Assembly (NCBI GenBank): GCA_964601895.1
Contig: CAZROT010000013.1
Coordinates: forward strand, 1-60,903
Reading direction: 5' to 3'
DNA length: 60,903 nucleotides
Origin: CAZROT01 sp964601895
GTDB lineage: Bacteria; Pseudomonadota; Gammaproteobacteria; Enterobacterales; Enterobacteriaceae
Both the position numbers and the translations under genes were made by a program. The notes under the pieces were generated by a model. It saw only the letters and a program-made list of their open reading frames with translations. It was not told the DNA's origin and did no database searches. Of the stretch, positions 1 through 8,108 are shown piece after piece. Numbering within the stretch: the first letter of the stretch is position 1; each line of letters opens with the position of its first letter.

Positions 1-299
1 TTAAGATGAAAAAATATATCTTAACCACCTGTCCTAATTTTGGGGAGCATTATATCGGCCCTAAAAATCTTTTGTCTGTGCTGTTGAAAACTTATAGGCC
101 AAAGCTGGAAATAGCACCATCTATGTTTTCTTCTTAAATAAACTACGTTTTATGGTTACATCGCATTCCTCACATCACAGTAACTGAACTGATTTCGGCT
201 GTTGGTGAAAAACATCAACAGCGGCTTAGAACCGCCCCTACAAATCGATATAGCATTATTTCAAATAGCAGAAGACTACTGACAACAATGACAACCTCA
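1..299. other. Gene-free left edge, with hairpin
   Basis: No convincing coding region is visible. A hairpin lies at 198-222 (GCTGTTGGTG, loop AAAAA, CATCAACAGC, one G-T type mismatch), followed by a smaller GCGG/CCGC stem. It sits just downstream of the immunity gene that ends at 300 on the minus strand and could end its transcript, although there is no clear T-run. More displaced toxin modules could lie beyond the window edge. Confidence 0.4.
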
Positions 300-869
300 T
301 TACAACCGAGATATATTGCCTAAATCTTTAACCTTAACTTTTCCAGTATCCGGTAATGGTAAAATGGGGTTTCTCTTGAGAATATCATCGCCCTTATCAT
401 ACTTTGTTTTAATAATTTCTCCGTCTTTATAATAGCTACAGCCTATAAACTCGTTGTCGGCCCAGGAATACTCAAAAAGCAAGTCTTTGTCATATTGATC
501 AAGTAGATTATAACTAATCATTCCGTCTATTTGCTCTCGAAAACCTTCATTAATAACTTCTGTTTCCCTATAAAACTGAAGTCGATAACTGCCAAAACTT
601 ATAAAATCAGTATCAGTTCTTATGTGTTTTATTATAAAACTATCAACCTCTTTTGATAATTTATCAGTTGCCTCGTAAGCCCCTTCTATAAAGAAATATT
701 TAATGACATAATTTCTATCCTGCGTTTCACCTTGCTTATAATAAAATGGTGACGCAAAATATGGATGTAATGGTTTAATTTTTATATCTTTTGCTTTATC
801 ATTTTGGCTACAAGAAAAAAATGCAAAGGTTAGGGTTAATATTTGTAAGAGTACCGTCCACATAGACAT
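300..869 (-). CDS. Putative lipoprotein immunity protein for toxin A
   Basis: No family is recognised. The frame is open from 938, but the ATG at 869 (MSMWTVLL) is preferred because it begins just after the toxin gene stops at 883 and directly starts a hydrophobic signal ending in a lipobox-like FAFFSC. The mature part is acidic and aromatic-rich with no enzyme motif. A single short gene immediately downstream of an Rhs C-terminal toxin is the usual place for an immunity gene. A lipoprotein signal would put it at the membrane facing the periplasm, so toxin A may act in the cell envelope. Function is inferred only from position and signal. Confidence 0.6.
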   Translation of the reverse strand: MSMWTVLLQILTLTFAFFSCSQNDKAKDIKIKPLHPYFASPFYYKQGETQDRNYVIKYFFIEGAYEATDKLSKEVDSFIIKHIRTDTDFISFGSYRLQFYRETEVINEGFREQIDGMISYNLLDQYDKDLLFEYSWADNEFIGCSYYKDGEIIKTKYDKGDDILKRNPILPLPDTGKVKVKDLGNISRL

Positions 870-882
870 GATATTTAAGAAA

Positions 883-2109
883 TCAAAAGCTAATTTCAAA
901 TTGACGATTGAATACCGTTCTATAAGGCTTAAATCCACGAATATGTTGCAAGTACCACATCGCTCTTATGCCTTTGCTAAACCAAATATCCTCAGCCTTT
1001 TTCACATCAGAAGCTGACACACCAAAATCATCCATAATTGTAACATTAATTATGCCAGTAAAACTTTTAGTACGAGCATCATACTTATATTTTACAAGAG
1101 TGATTCTTCCGTATTGTGTACCACCTATTAAGGTATATAGGCTATTAGGGGAAAGTGGATTGCTGATTTCCCATTTAGGGAAAGAGGGAAGGCCCATGTT
1201 TTGCTTTTTATACTTGGAAAAGTCGCCATTCACTCTTTGAATTTCAGTTTTAATTGATTTCATTGCACTCTCAAGTTTATTCTGAAATTGAGAAGATGCG
1301 CTTATATGATTATTTAAAATTTCATTGTAAAAATCTTTTCCTGTATTACTTCTAAAATGCTCCACCATTTTGTCACCAACATCCTGCAATACCCCTTGTG
1401 TATAAGTACGAATGGTATAGCGCATATCGCCAAACAATTCGTCATCAGGTTTTTTGGCTAAGTTATCAACATTTTCAATTCCCTTTGGGTCGGGATTTTT
1501 CACCCAATCAGGGCCTGAACCCGCACCATTGCGTGGACTTTCGGCTAATAATATTGATACATCTTGCCATCCTACATTCTCCTGTTGGACGCCCCCCACC
1601 TGCACCGCACTAATACTATTATTAATCATATTACCCGTCTCAATCGCCTTAATGGCAAAAGCAGCCGTATTAGCAGCCCTGATTACAATGCTGGTGGTGT
1701 TGAGAAAACTGGCGTTTTTGATCACAAAACTTGACACAGCGTAGGCCACATTGTCAAGAAATATCGTCAGTCCCGATGTGCCGGGGCAGTGTATTCCCAC
1801 ACCACCGCTTGGGTCAATAATATTTATCGGGTCATCACCCATTCCCAGGTAGGGCGATGCAAACTGTTGGTAAGGATCCTGCTGCACAAACCTTCCGATT
1901 TGCGCATCATAGTTCCGCAGTGGAAAATCATGCCAGCCTATATCATCATCCAATTCGCTGAAAGCCCCCTGGTAGAGATAATTATTTTTCAAAGAACCTT
2001 CTGCAATATCGCCAAATTTCCGGGATGAAATTGCCGCAATTTTCAACCCGTAGGCGTAGTAATTAATCTGCACTTTTGCCCTCACTTGCAGTTTTGCCTG
2101 TACTTTCAC
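883..2109 (-). CDS. Orphan Rhs C-terminal fragment with toxin A
   Basis: This is the displaced 3' end of an rhs gene. After about 15 residues encoded by the neighbouring element, the Rhs core resumes at NYYAYGLKIA (residue 16) and ends at DPSGG (99-103). The core part is homologous to, but clearly diverged from, that of the intact Rhs protein. The remaining roughly 300 residues are a different toxin with an Ala/Ile-rich linker and a C-terminal segment containing MDDFGVS and QHIRGFKPY. I cannot name its activity. It lacks signal peptide and Rhs shell, so it should be silent unless the GTG at 2109 is used or the upstream units are excised, which would restore it in frame to the full rhs gene. 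Confidence 0.8.
   Translation of the reverse strand: MKVQAKLQVRAKVQINYYAYGLKIAAISSRKFGDIAEGSLKNNYLYQGAFSELDDDIGWHDFPLRNYDAQIGRFVQQDPYQQFASPYLGMGDDPINIIDPSGGVGIHCPGTSGLTIFLDNVAYAVSSFVIKNASFLNTTSIVIRAANTAAFAIKAIETGNMINNSISAVQVGGVQQENVGWQDVSILLAESPRNGAGSGPDWVKNPDPKGIENVDNLAKKPDDELFGDMRYTIRTYTQGVLQDVGDKMVEHFRSNTGKDFYNEILNNHISASSQFQNKLESAMKSIKTEIQRVNGDFSKYKKQNMGLPSFPKWEISNPLSPNSLYTLIGGTQYGRITLVKYKYDARTKSFTGIINVTIMDDFGVSASDVKKAEDIWFSKGIRAMWYLQHIRGFKPYRTVFNRQFEISF
2051..2063. other. Putative att site, junction with displaced toxin A
   Basis: TAGGCGTAGTAAT; on the coding strand ATTACTACGCCTA, encoding the YYAY of the Rhs motif (H/N)YYAYGL. Left of it the codons are TAC-GGG of the older rhs end. It is the outer junction of the tandem array. 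Confidence 0.8.
2069..2104. repeat. Paired 18-bp direct repeats beside att (unit 1)
   Basis: TGCACTTTTGCCCTCACT (2069-2086) is followed directly by TGCAGTTTTGCCTGTACT (2087-2104), 14 of 18 positions equal. They lie 5 bp inside the crossover on the element side only. Adjacent direct repeats beside a tyrosine-recombinase site suggest recombinase or accessory-factor binding; this is inferred. Confidence 0.6.
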
Positions 2110-2327
2110 TCCAAAAAAATCCGCATTTTCTTATAAGCCCTCCCTCAAAGAACTATCATAAAAATAGCGGTTTCCTGCTTTATACCAGTTATAAAAATTA
2201 GGTTTATCCGGCTGGCTTTGGAAGGCAGTTTTTTATTAAACGCATAGCTTTTGTACATCTCGCCGTTTGCAGGTTCAGGGTATTGGCCTTGCCGCTTTTT
2301 ATGCAGGGTAAGAGTAAAAAAACAACG

Positions 2328-2444
2328 GCGAAAAAAAGTTATATGATAAGTTGTTATGTCGCTCACGGGTGATATACTGCTGACGGTTGTTCTGTTGCTC
2401 ATCTGTGTTACTATCGCTGAACTTATCGTATAACTTTTTTTCGC
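2328..2444. repeat. Long inverted repeat, 25-bp arms (unit 1)
   Basis: Arms at 2328-2352 and 2420-2444 match at 24 of 25 positions (core AAAAAAAGTTATATGATAAG against its complement), separated by 67 bp. It can form a cruciform or a long RNA hairpin. Such structures occur at origins and at folded single-stranded recombination sites; its role here is unknown. Confidence 0.8.
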
Positions 2445-2452
2445 AAGCCAAA

Positions 2453-2504
2453 GCCGCAGCTAAACGACCACTGTAGTTTAATGACTGACTGTTGCGGCTG
2501 CGGC
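2453..2504. repeat. Nested hairpin in element end (unit 1)
   Basis: GCCGCAGC (2453-2460) pairs with GCTGCGGC (2497-2504), and inside it TAAAC (2461-2465) pairs with GTTTA (2476-2480). It lies directly beside the long inverted repeat. Copy at 10223-10274. Confidence 0.55.
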
Positions 2505-2870
2505 AGGCTACGGGTCTTTCTAATCAATAAAGTTTCTATCTGCTGTAAAAATTTTTGTTGATTAATATTCTTCTGCTGATGATTTATTCTAATGATATCG
2601 TTCATCTGTGTTCATTGCGATAGTGGCTATAATCTAAAGTTGAGATATGCACTGCAGCCATTGGCAGGGAAGCCTGGATGAACGAAGCAAGTGAGGAACG
2701 AACGCAGCGAAGAGAAGGAAGGCTGACCGTCCGCCACCACTTCCCGCCATGCCAGCCAGACCGGATGGGCCGGGAGCCGCAGCCGCCCCGACATAAAAAC
2801 GAAGCGAAGCGAAGTGACGAGGGGCGGCAAGGCGAAGGCACACCTGCATGCTTGTCATCAAAATTAATCA

Positions 2871-2889
2871 GTCCCGCCATCGGCGGGAC
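2871..2889. repeat. Perfect 8-bp hairpin (unit 1)
   Basis: GTCCCGCC, loop ATC, GGCGGGAC. Typical of short Bacteroidota palindromic repeats. Copy at 10641-10659. Confidence 0.6.
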
Positions 2890-3265
2890 GAACCAAAAAA
2901 TAAGTGGCTGGCTGGCCGGCAGGTGGCGGTTACAATGTGGAGCTGCGGTAGATGCATTGCTGCTTTGTGTGATTGCTTCCCGTGTGTTGGCAAAGCTGCA
3001 ATGCAGATACATAAGCAGCGGAGTGCCGCAAGGCTTGTGAACTGCAAGGGGTGTGACAAACTGCGGAGCACCCGAAGGGCAAAGCAGCTAATGCAACAAT
3101 CATAAAAATAAAAATGATTGCATTGGCTGCTTTGGTTTGGCGCATCCACTTGCCGAACAAGACTTGACGGCACACCTATTTCCCTGGCTGTTCATCGGAG
3201 TTACTAATGATAATGTTTACATTCTTTCGCTGGGATTTGTTCAACTGTTGAGTGTATTAAAAAGA

Positions 3266-3283
3266 TTCCGCCGCCAGGCGGAA
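3266..3283 (-). terminator. Intrinsic terminator after ORF6N gene (unit 1)
   Basis: On the minus strand TTCCGCC, loop TGGC, GGCGGAA is followed by TCTTTTT. It lies 15 bp past the stop of the ORF6N gene and would end the leftward ATPase-recombinase-ORF6N transcript before the non-coding end. Confidence 0.75.
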
Positions 3284-3297
3284 CATTTTTATTATTT

Positions 3298-3843
3298 CTA
3301 CTTCTTCTTAGTTGATGATAGTTTAAATCCAATCGCTGCTCTTGGTTTTTCCGGTGGCGGTGTCAACAATTCTTTCAGTGCTGCAAAAATGTTTTGTATA
3401 TCATCGCTGTTGGCTATCACCTGTTTTTCCATTTGCTCCAGTTTCAGTAAAATGTCTTTATGAGTAAGTAACATCTCCCGCAGTTTTGCAAATATTCTTA
3501 TTAACCGGATACTCATTTCAATGGCGGTATCACTATTCAGCACCGTTGATAATTGCGATACTCCCTGTTCAGTAAAAACATAAGGCATCTTTCTTGTACC
3601 ACCCCAGCTTGATGTTCCATTCTGGAATATCAAGTTTTTAAACTCCTCCTCCGTAAGCTGGAACATAAAATCATCAGGGAATCGTTTCAGGTTACGCTTT
3701 ACGGCTTTATTCAGGTTTCCGGTGGTTACATTGTACATTTCTGCCAGGTCTTTATCCAGCATCACTTTTTGCCCCCGGATAAAATAAATTTTGTTAATGA
3801 TTACTTCGTCCGGTATTGCTAATTCTCTCTTTGCTTTTGCCAT
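3298..3843 (-). CDS. ORF6N domain protein (unit 1)
   Basis: 181 residues. The N-terminal about 90 residues match the ORF6N pattern: IYFIRGQKVMLDKDLAEMYNVTT, then LNKAVKRNLKRFPDDFMFQL and an FTEQGVSQLSTVL segment, followed by a helical tail with a coiled-coil look (about 105-150). ORF6N is a KilA-N-related DNA-binding domain found in phage antirepressors and common on Bacteroidota mobile elements. It is the last gene of the element operon, 50 bp after the second recombinase, and ends in a terminator. A regulatory or accessory recombination role is inferred. Confidence 0.85.
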   Translation of the reverse strand: MAKAKRELAIPDEVIINKIYFIRGQKVMLDKDLAEMYNVTTGNLNKAVKRNLKRFPDDFMFQLTEEEFKNLIFQNGTSSWGGTRKMPYVFTEQGVSQLSTVLNSDTAIEMSIRLIRIFAKLREMLLTHKDILLKLEQMEKQVIANSDDIQNIFAALKELLTPPPEKPRAAIGFKLSSTKKK

Positions 3844-3893
3844 GCTGTTTGATTTTTAAGGTTTGTAAAAATAGGGGTTACTCTTTGATAGGT

Positions 3894-4868
3894 TTAGAAC
3901 GGATGGAAGTTTTTAATATCCTCTTTCAGTTCTTCCATATTGTTTGCCTTATAACTTTCTGTTGAACTTACATACCGGTGCCCGGCCATGATTTGTACTT
4001 TCCTAAGATTGTATTGCTGCAACCAATGAACGATTACACTTGCCCTTAACTGGTCAATGCTTTTTACTTTGCTGTTTATCCTTTGCAGTTGTTTTATGAG
4101 TAATGCTAAAGCATTTTTAAAATGGATGCTGTCGCTGATACTTGTAAAAAGGGTTTGGCTTGCTGTGTTATTCTGATGTTGCAGTATTTGTTTCCTTGTA
4201 TCATTGATGTAGTCTAACATATCGTAGAGTTGATGGCTTTCTAATTTTAATGTCCGTTCATTGCTTCGCCTTGCTTCCGGTATATGTATTTTCCCTTCTC
4301 TTAATTTTACATCGCTTATTTGCAGTTGCATTATCTCCTCACTTCTTATAGCCTGATAAACTATTAACCCTACAATAATTTTGTTTCTCTTTCTTGATAG
4401 TGTCTGTAAATGCTGTGGCGGCGAAGCCCTCTTCTGAACTACGTTCGTAACCTTCGTTACCTCGGTTATCCCCGAAGGGGGAAGGATAATATCTGTCTTA
4501 TAATCTTCATAGAGTTTGTCAAGTTCATCAGGTTTTAAAATATCATGCAGCACTTTTCTTTTAATGCCTTTGATTTTAATATTTGAACATGGGTTATCGT
4601 TTATCTCTCCTTCACTCATTAACCAGGTGTAATATTTTTCTGTGTGCATTACATAGTGTGCAATGGTCTTTCTGCTTACGCCTCTTATGTTTTGGTAGTG
4701 TATGTAAGCCATCACATCGTTATGGCTTACTTCTGTTACCTCGTTGATGTTTTCCTGTTCACACCATGCCATAAAATAATTTACTGCAAGCATAATACTC
4801 TCAATGCTTTTACTGCTGTAACCTTTTATAGTCAGATACTCTTTAAATTTCTCCATTTCTATTTTCAT
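3894..4868 (-). CDS. Tyrosine recombinase, variant active site (unit 1)
   Basis: 324 residues with an N-terminal SAM-like core-binding region (KEYLTIKGYSSKSIESI) and a C-terminal catalytic domain. The first catalytic Arg is in QAIRSEEIMQL, the second in DQLRASVIVHWLQ, the box-III His in AGHRYVSS and the Tyr nucleophile in TESYK. The usual HxxR His in box II is replaced by Asp (DQLR), unlike its partner. Residues about 128-152 (LPPSGITEVTKV onward) are encoded by a palindrome-rich patch (about 4415-4485) and look inserted. The gene overlaps the upstream recombinase by 26 bp, so the two are probably co-translated and may act together. Confidence 0.9.
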   Translation of the reverse strand: MKIEMEKFKEYLTIKGYSSKSIESIMLAVNYFMAWCEQENINEVTEVSHNDVMAYIHYQNIRGVSRKTIAHYVMHTEKYYTWLMSEGEINDNPCSNIKIKGIKRKVLHDILKPDELDKLYEDYKTDIILPPSGITEVTKVTNVVQKRASPPQHLQTLSRKRNKIIVGLIVYQAIRSEEIMQLQISDVKLREGKIHIPEARRSNERTLKLESHQLYDMLDYINDTRKQILQHQNNTASQTLFTSISDSIHFKNALALLIKQLQRINSKVKSIDQLRASVIVHWLQQYNLRKVQIMAGHRYVSSTESYKANNMEELKEDIKNFHPF

Positions 4869-5841
4869 TTATAAGGTGAGTATAAATTTGTGTACTGTCC
4901 ATTGAGCTATGCCCCAAAAAATCTTTTATCTTTTCCAGGCTCATCCCATTGGCTAAAAGATGGGTGGCGATACTGTGCCTTAGTGTATGTAATCCGACTT
5001 CCTTTTGTACCAGTTCTGCATTGTCCGTTCTCTTTATCAACTCTTGTAATTTTACCAGCATCATTTGACCCTGCAGTCTCTTACCATTATTGCCGCCGAT
5101 AAAAAATGCAGCCTCCTTTTCATCTTTCAATAAGCAATTTCTTCCTTCGTAGATGTAAGCTGTAATTTGTTCTAAACTCTTGCTGCTTACCGGTACTAAC
5201 CTTTCTTTATAATTTTTTCCTTTTGTTACATGCAGCACCCCACTGCTGATATTGATGTCGTTTACATTTAAACAGTAGCCTTCATTCCTTCGTAATCCAC
5301 AACCGTAAAAAATACTCAGCATCGCCTTGTCCCTTTGCTGTATGGCTTCGTAGAGCTCGGGGCTTCGGTTGTTTCTCCTGCTGTGCTGTGGTTGCTCTGT
5401 GGCTTTGTAGAGTTGCTTTATTTCTTCTTCGGTCAGCACCGTTGGTTTTTCTTCTATCACTTTTTCTAAGCGGATGCTGAACAGGGGTATTTGCAGCTTG
5501 CCTGTTTGCCGTAGGTATTCGGTAAACTTTCTTAATGCCTGTATATGTTTGTTCAGGTGGGTATTGGTCAATGTGCCCGCCTGCTGCCTACAGTTCGTTC
5601 TTTGCCTTAATTCATTGTAGTAATAGTCTTTCATGGCTTCTATGCTGATGTCCGCTAATTGGGTCTTATTTCGCTTTTCAAGGTGGTTTAATAATCCCCT
5701 TATCTGTACCGGCATGTAATACACGGCTTGCCATGAGTAGCCTAAGATTTCTAACCACTCCTTAAAACTTTTCTCTATGTACTGGTATGCCGGTGCCGTT
5801 ACGGGTAATCGTTTCATAAGCCTCTCCCTAACCCTCTCCAA
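4843..5841 (-). CDS. XerC/D-like tyrosine recombinase (unit 1)
   Basis: Up to 332 residues with the complete catalytic set: GCGLRRNEG (Arg), LHTLRHSIATH (His-x-x-Arg), LGHSSMDSTQIYTH (His and Tyr). The N-terminal half is a core-binding domain. The first eight residues fall in a REP-like hairpin (5832-5850), so the ATG at 5817 (MKRLPVTAPAYQ) is the likelier start. This is the best candidate for the strand-exchange enzyme acting at the 13-bp YYAY site. It is followed with overlap by the variant recombinase and preceded by the ATPase gene. Confidence 0.92.
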   Translation of the reverse strand: MERVRERLMKRLPVTAPAYQYIEKSFKEWLEILGYSWQAVYYMPVQIRGLLNHLEKRNKTQLADISIEAMKDYYYNELRQRTNCRQQAGTLTNTHLNKHIQALRKFTEYLRQTGKLQIPLFSIRLEKVIEEKPTVLTEEEIKQLYKATEQPQHSRRNNRSPELYEAIQQRDKAMLSIFYGCGLRRNEGYCLNVNDINISSGVLHVTKGKNYKERLVPVSSKSLEQITAYIYEGRNCLLKDEKEAAFFIGGNNGKRLQGQMMLVKLQELIKRTDNAELVQKEVGLHTLRHSIATHLLANGMSLEKIKDFLGHSSMDSTQIYTHLINENRNGEI

Positions 5842-5850
5842 AGGAGAGGG
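5832..5850. repeat. REP-like hairpin (unit 1)
   Basis: CCCTCTCC, loop AAA, GGAGAGGG, between the ATPase stop and the likely recombinase start. A very common short palindrome type in Bacteroidota. Copy at 13602-13620. Confidence 0.7.
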
Positions 5851-5898
5851 AACTTTTAATAGTGAATAAATTTTTGCTTGCTTATCCGTTTTGTAATT

Positions 5899-7536
5899 CT
5901 ACTGGCTCATTGCAGCCTGATGCTTTGTCAGCCTGGGTTTCATTGAGCCATTTCCGTTTTGGCTCATTACTGGCTTAGTGGTTCTTAGCTTATTTAGGAT
6001 TTCATCTAATACAATGCTGATGCTGTTTTGCAGTTGATTATATTCTTCATAGCTGGTAATTTCAAAGAGATAACCTTTTTTCTTTTTGCTCTCCTGTAAT
6101 TTGATGTAGCTGCTTTGTAATAACTCGTTGTGGTATCGTCTTACTGTGGTGCCTGGCAATCGTAATGCTTTACGGATTTCCTTGTTTGTAAAAGTGCTTT
6201 GCTTTTGCTGCTGCAATAATGCTTTGAGTTGTTCAAAATAATTTCTTGTTGCTCCGCTTAGTTCATCTGCCTTTCTTAATAAAACTTCTTTCATCAGCTT
6301 GTTGGCTTCGGCAATATCTTCAAGTGTTGTTTCTATAAACTGTGCTCCTGTCAACTTATCAGTTTTCTTCTCTCTTTGGTACTGATGATAAAATGTTACT
6401 GCTTCTATGAACTGTAAATAATGGGCATTGGTTCTTCTTGGTTTAAAAACTTCTGTTGGTATCTGCAATAACTCTGCATATGGATTTCTGATTTGTACAG
6501 GTTGCAATAATCGTTGTGTGTTCTGTAATAACTGTTTGATTTGCTTTTCTTCTTCTGTGTTGATAGTGCCTGCACTTTTCTTTCGCTGGTAACTCATTAT
6601 CGCTTCATCCTGGGCTTTGCTTTCATCTATGTAAATCAAAAAACTTCTGTTGGCATTGTCTTCATAAATGCTTTCCTGTGTGGTGCATCCGGCCACCGTT
6701 ACAGGGCCTTTTACTTTAAACGTTATCGTTCTTGTTATCCCCTTTGTATCTTTTAGCGGAACCATTTTTATAATATGCTTTTTGCTTATCAGTTCCCTTA
6801 ATGCATACATCACTGTTTCGGCGCCGTCCATATCTTCTATTAAAATCAATTTGTGCTGTAAATCATACTCGCCAAAATAATACAGTGCATTGCTTGTTAA
6901 TGATGTGCTTTCCATTTTATCTTCTTCGGGTATTAGTTCGGCAACTTTCTCCTGTAAATGGCTTTTACCTGCTCCACTGCTGCCAAAGCTGATAACATGT
7001 AAAGGACTTTCTCTTTTCCGGCTGGTGAAGATGATATACATTAATAACCTGTTGGCTTCTTCGCCAATGATACCTGCTTTACCGATGGCTTCATTTGTTC
7101 TTTGCATTAAACCCGGCTGCATCAAAAAATTTATCGCTTCTTCTCTCTCTGATGGAGTGAGTATTTTTTTCTTTACTTCTTTCGCCGTTTGCTGCTGTTC
7201 TATCTGCTGCAACCGGTAAAATTCTAACTGCCTTGTTATATCCGCTATGGCTTTGGTGAGTTGCAATGTGCCTACTTCTAACCGCTCGGCTGCTTTGCGG
7301 ATTAATTTTTCTGTCTGTACATCGTTGTATAAATCCAGGTTGTGGTTTACCGGCAGGGCGGCGATTTCAGGGTTGTTTTGATAATACTCAAACTTGCGGT
7401 TGATGACTTCCATCCGTATCGTTACTCTTAATCTATCCAGTCCGTCCATTCTTATGCCGCCTAATATGGTAAAGCCTAATTCTTCCGTGCAGTAGATGAT
7501 CGCATTGGGATTGCTGGTGTCGAGTTTGGTTTGCAT
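5899..7536 (-). CDS. P-loop ATPase with C-terminal winged helix (unit 1)
   Basis: 545 residues. A Walker A motif GSSGAGKS is at about 185-192 and a Walker B LILIEDMDG at about 230-238. A conserved CTTQESIYEDNANRSF segment may be a sensor/arginine region. Residues about 440-510 read as a winged helix (FTNKEIRKALRLPGTTVRRYHNEL). The layout resembles the helicase-like ATPase part of mobile-element primases, but no primase or zinc domain is present. A role in replicating or remodelling the excised circle is inferred. It is the first gene of the leftward element operon, divergent from the XRE gene. Confidence 0.75.
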   Translation of the reverse strand: MQTKLDTSNPNAIIYCTEELGFTILGGIRMDGLDRLRVTIRMEVINRKFEYYQNNPEIAALPVNHNLDLYNDVQTEKLIRKAAERLEVGTLQLTKAIADITRQLEFYRLQQIEQQQTAKEVKKKILTPSEREEAINFLMQPGLMQRTNEAIGKAGIIGEEANRLLMYIIFTSRKRESPLHVISFGSSGAGKSHLQEKVAELIPEEDKMESTSLTSNALYYFGEYDLQHKLILIEDMDGAETVMYALRELISKKHIIKMVPLKDTKGITRTITFKVKGPVTVAGCTTQESIYEDNANRSFLIYIDESKAQDEAIMSYQRKKSAGTINTEEEKQIKQLLQNTQRLLQPVQIRNPYAELLQIPTEVFKPRRTNAHYLQFIEAVTFYHQYQREKKTDKLTGAQFIETTLEDIAEANKLMKEVLLRKADELSGATRNYFEQLKALLQQQKQSTFTNKEIRKALRLPGTTVRRYHNELLQSSYIKLQESKKKKGYLFEITSYEEYNQLQNSISIVLDEILNKLRTTKPVMSQNGNGSMKPRLTKHQAAMSQ

Positions 7537-7688
7537 AAAAAAAGTTTTTTGTACTGTATTAGGTACAAATATAGCCTATCAATCTTATTTATAAAATCTT
7601 TTTATGTTTTTTTGTAGTTGATTCGGTCTGTATATTTGCCCCGTCGCCTTACAATACAGTTGTTTTACACTCTATTCAATACAGCATT
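7537..7688. promoter_or_regulatory. Divergent promoter and operators (unit 1)
   Basis: Two Bacteroidota-type -7 boxes TATATTTG face apart: 7631-7638 on the plus strand for the XRE gene, and 7566-7573 (minus strand) for the ATPase operon. AATACAG occurs at 7653-7659 and 7678-7684, and its complement CTGTATT at 7554-7560. The plus-strand copies are 25 bp apart. Placement around both promoters suggests operators for the XRE protein. Confidence 0.65.
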
Positions 7689-8030
7689 ATGAACACTTTT
7701 GGTAAACGGTTAAGAACATGCAGGGAAGCTAAAAACCTCTCGCAGCAGGATGTGGCTGCCAAACTTACAACATCCTACACTGTTATCGGCAAGTATGAAA
7801 GGGATGAGATGATCCCTTCTGTTGAAGTGGCTAAGAAGCTGGCAAAGCTTCTTGATACAACCGTGGGCTATCTACTCGGTGAGACCGAAGAAGTAAACCT
7901 CCTCAAAGACCCGGCTATGCTTAAACGTTTGAATGAGATTAACTCACTGCCTGATGAAGAAAAAAAATCTATCCTCCTGACCGTTGATGCTTTCCTTCGT
8001 GATGCCAAAGCAAGGAAGGCTTATGCTTGA
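7689..8030 (+). CDS. XRE-family repressor-like regulator (unit 1)
   Basis: 113 residues. The N-terminal 65 residues are a Cro/C1-type helix-turn-helix (FGKRLRTCREAKNLSQQDVA, then TVIGKYERDEMIPS). The C-terminal helix region (residues about 78-105) probably dimerises. It is the only rightward gene of the unit, divergent from the ATPase operon, with AATACAG repeats between them, and is likely the switch controlling excision and replication genes. It converges on the immunity gene with no obvious terminator in the 78-bp gap. Confidence 0.85.
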   Translation: MNTFGKRLRTCREAKNLSQQDVAAKLTTSYTVIGKYERDEMIPSVEVAKKLAKLLDTTVGYLLGETEEVNLLKDPAMLKRLNEINSLPDEEKKSILLTVDAFLRDAKARKAYA

Positions 8031-8108
8031 TAAAGATTTTTAAACGCTGCAATTTTCTCATTATAGCCAGGGCTCGGATTATTTGTAAATGCTTTCCGAA
8101 TAAATTGG

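Larger units (their letters stand above)
2110..3265. other. Structured non-coding end of element (unit 1)
   Basis: About 1.15 kb without a gene I can support; the open frames here overlap on both strands and look like no family. The middle part (about 2640-3130) is richer in GC than its surroundings and contains many short repeats such as CGAAGCGAAG. Several hairpins are listed separately. It could hold a replication or transfer origin, recombination control sites or a structured RNA; the sequence alone does not decide. Confidence 0.6.

Noticed and set aside
883..1750. Toxin A as a colicin M-like lipid II hydrolase
   Set aside because: The colicin M catalytic pattern with its Asp-Tyr-Asp and His-Arg is not present; a likeness in DDFG and His-Arg-Gly segments is too weak.
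2145..2605. Minus-strand frames of 85 and 60 residues
   Set aside because: They span the long inverted repeat and nested hairpin and have no start signal or family features.
2602..3175. Overlapping open frames on both strands in the GC-rich part of each unit
   Set aside because: They overlap each other, have low-complexity composition and match no family I know; the base bias explains the lack of stops.
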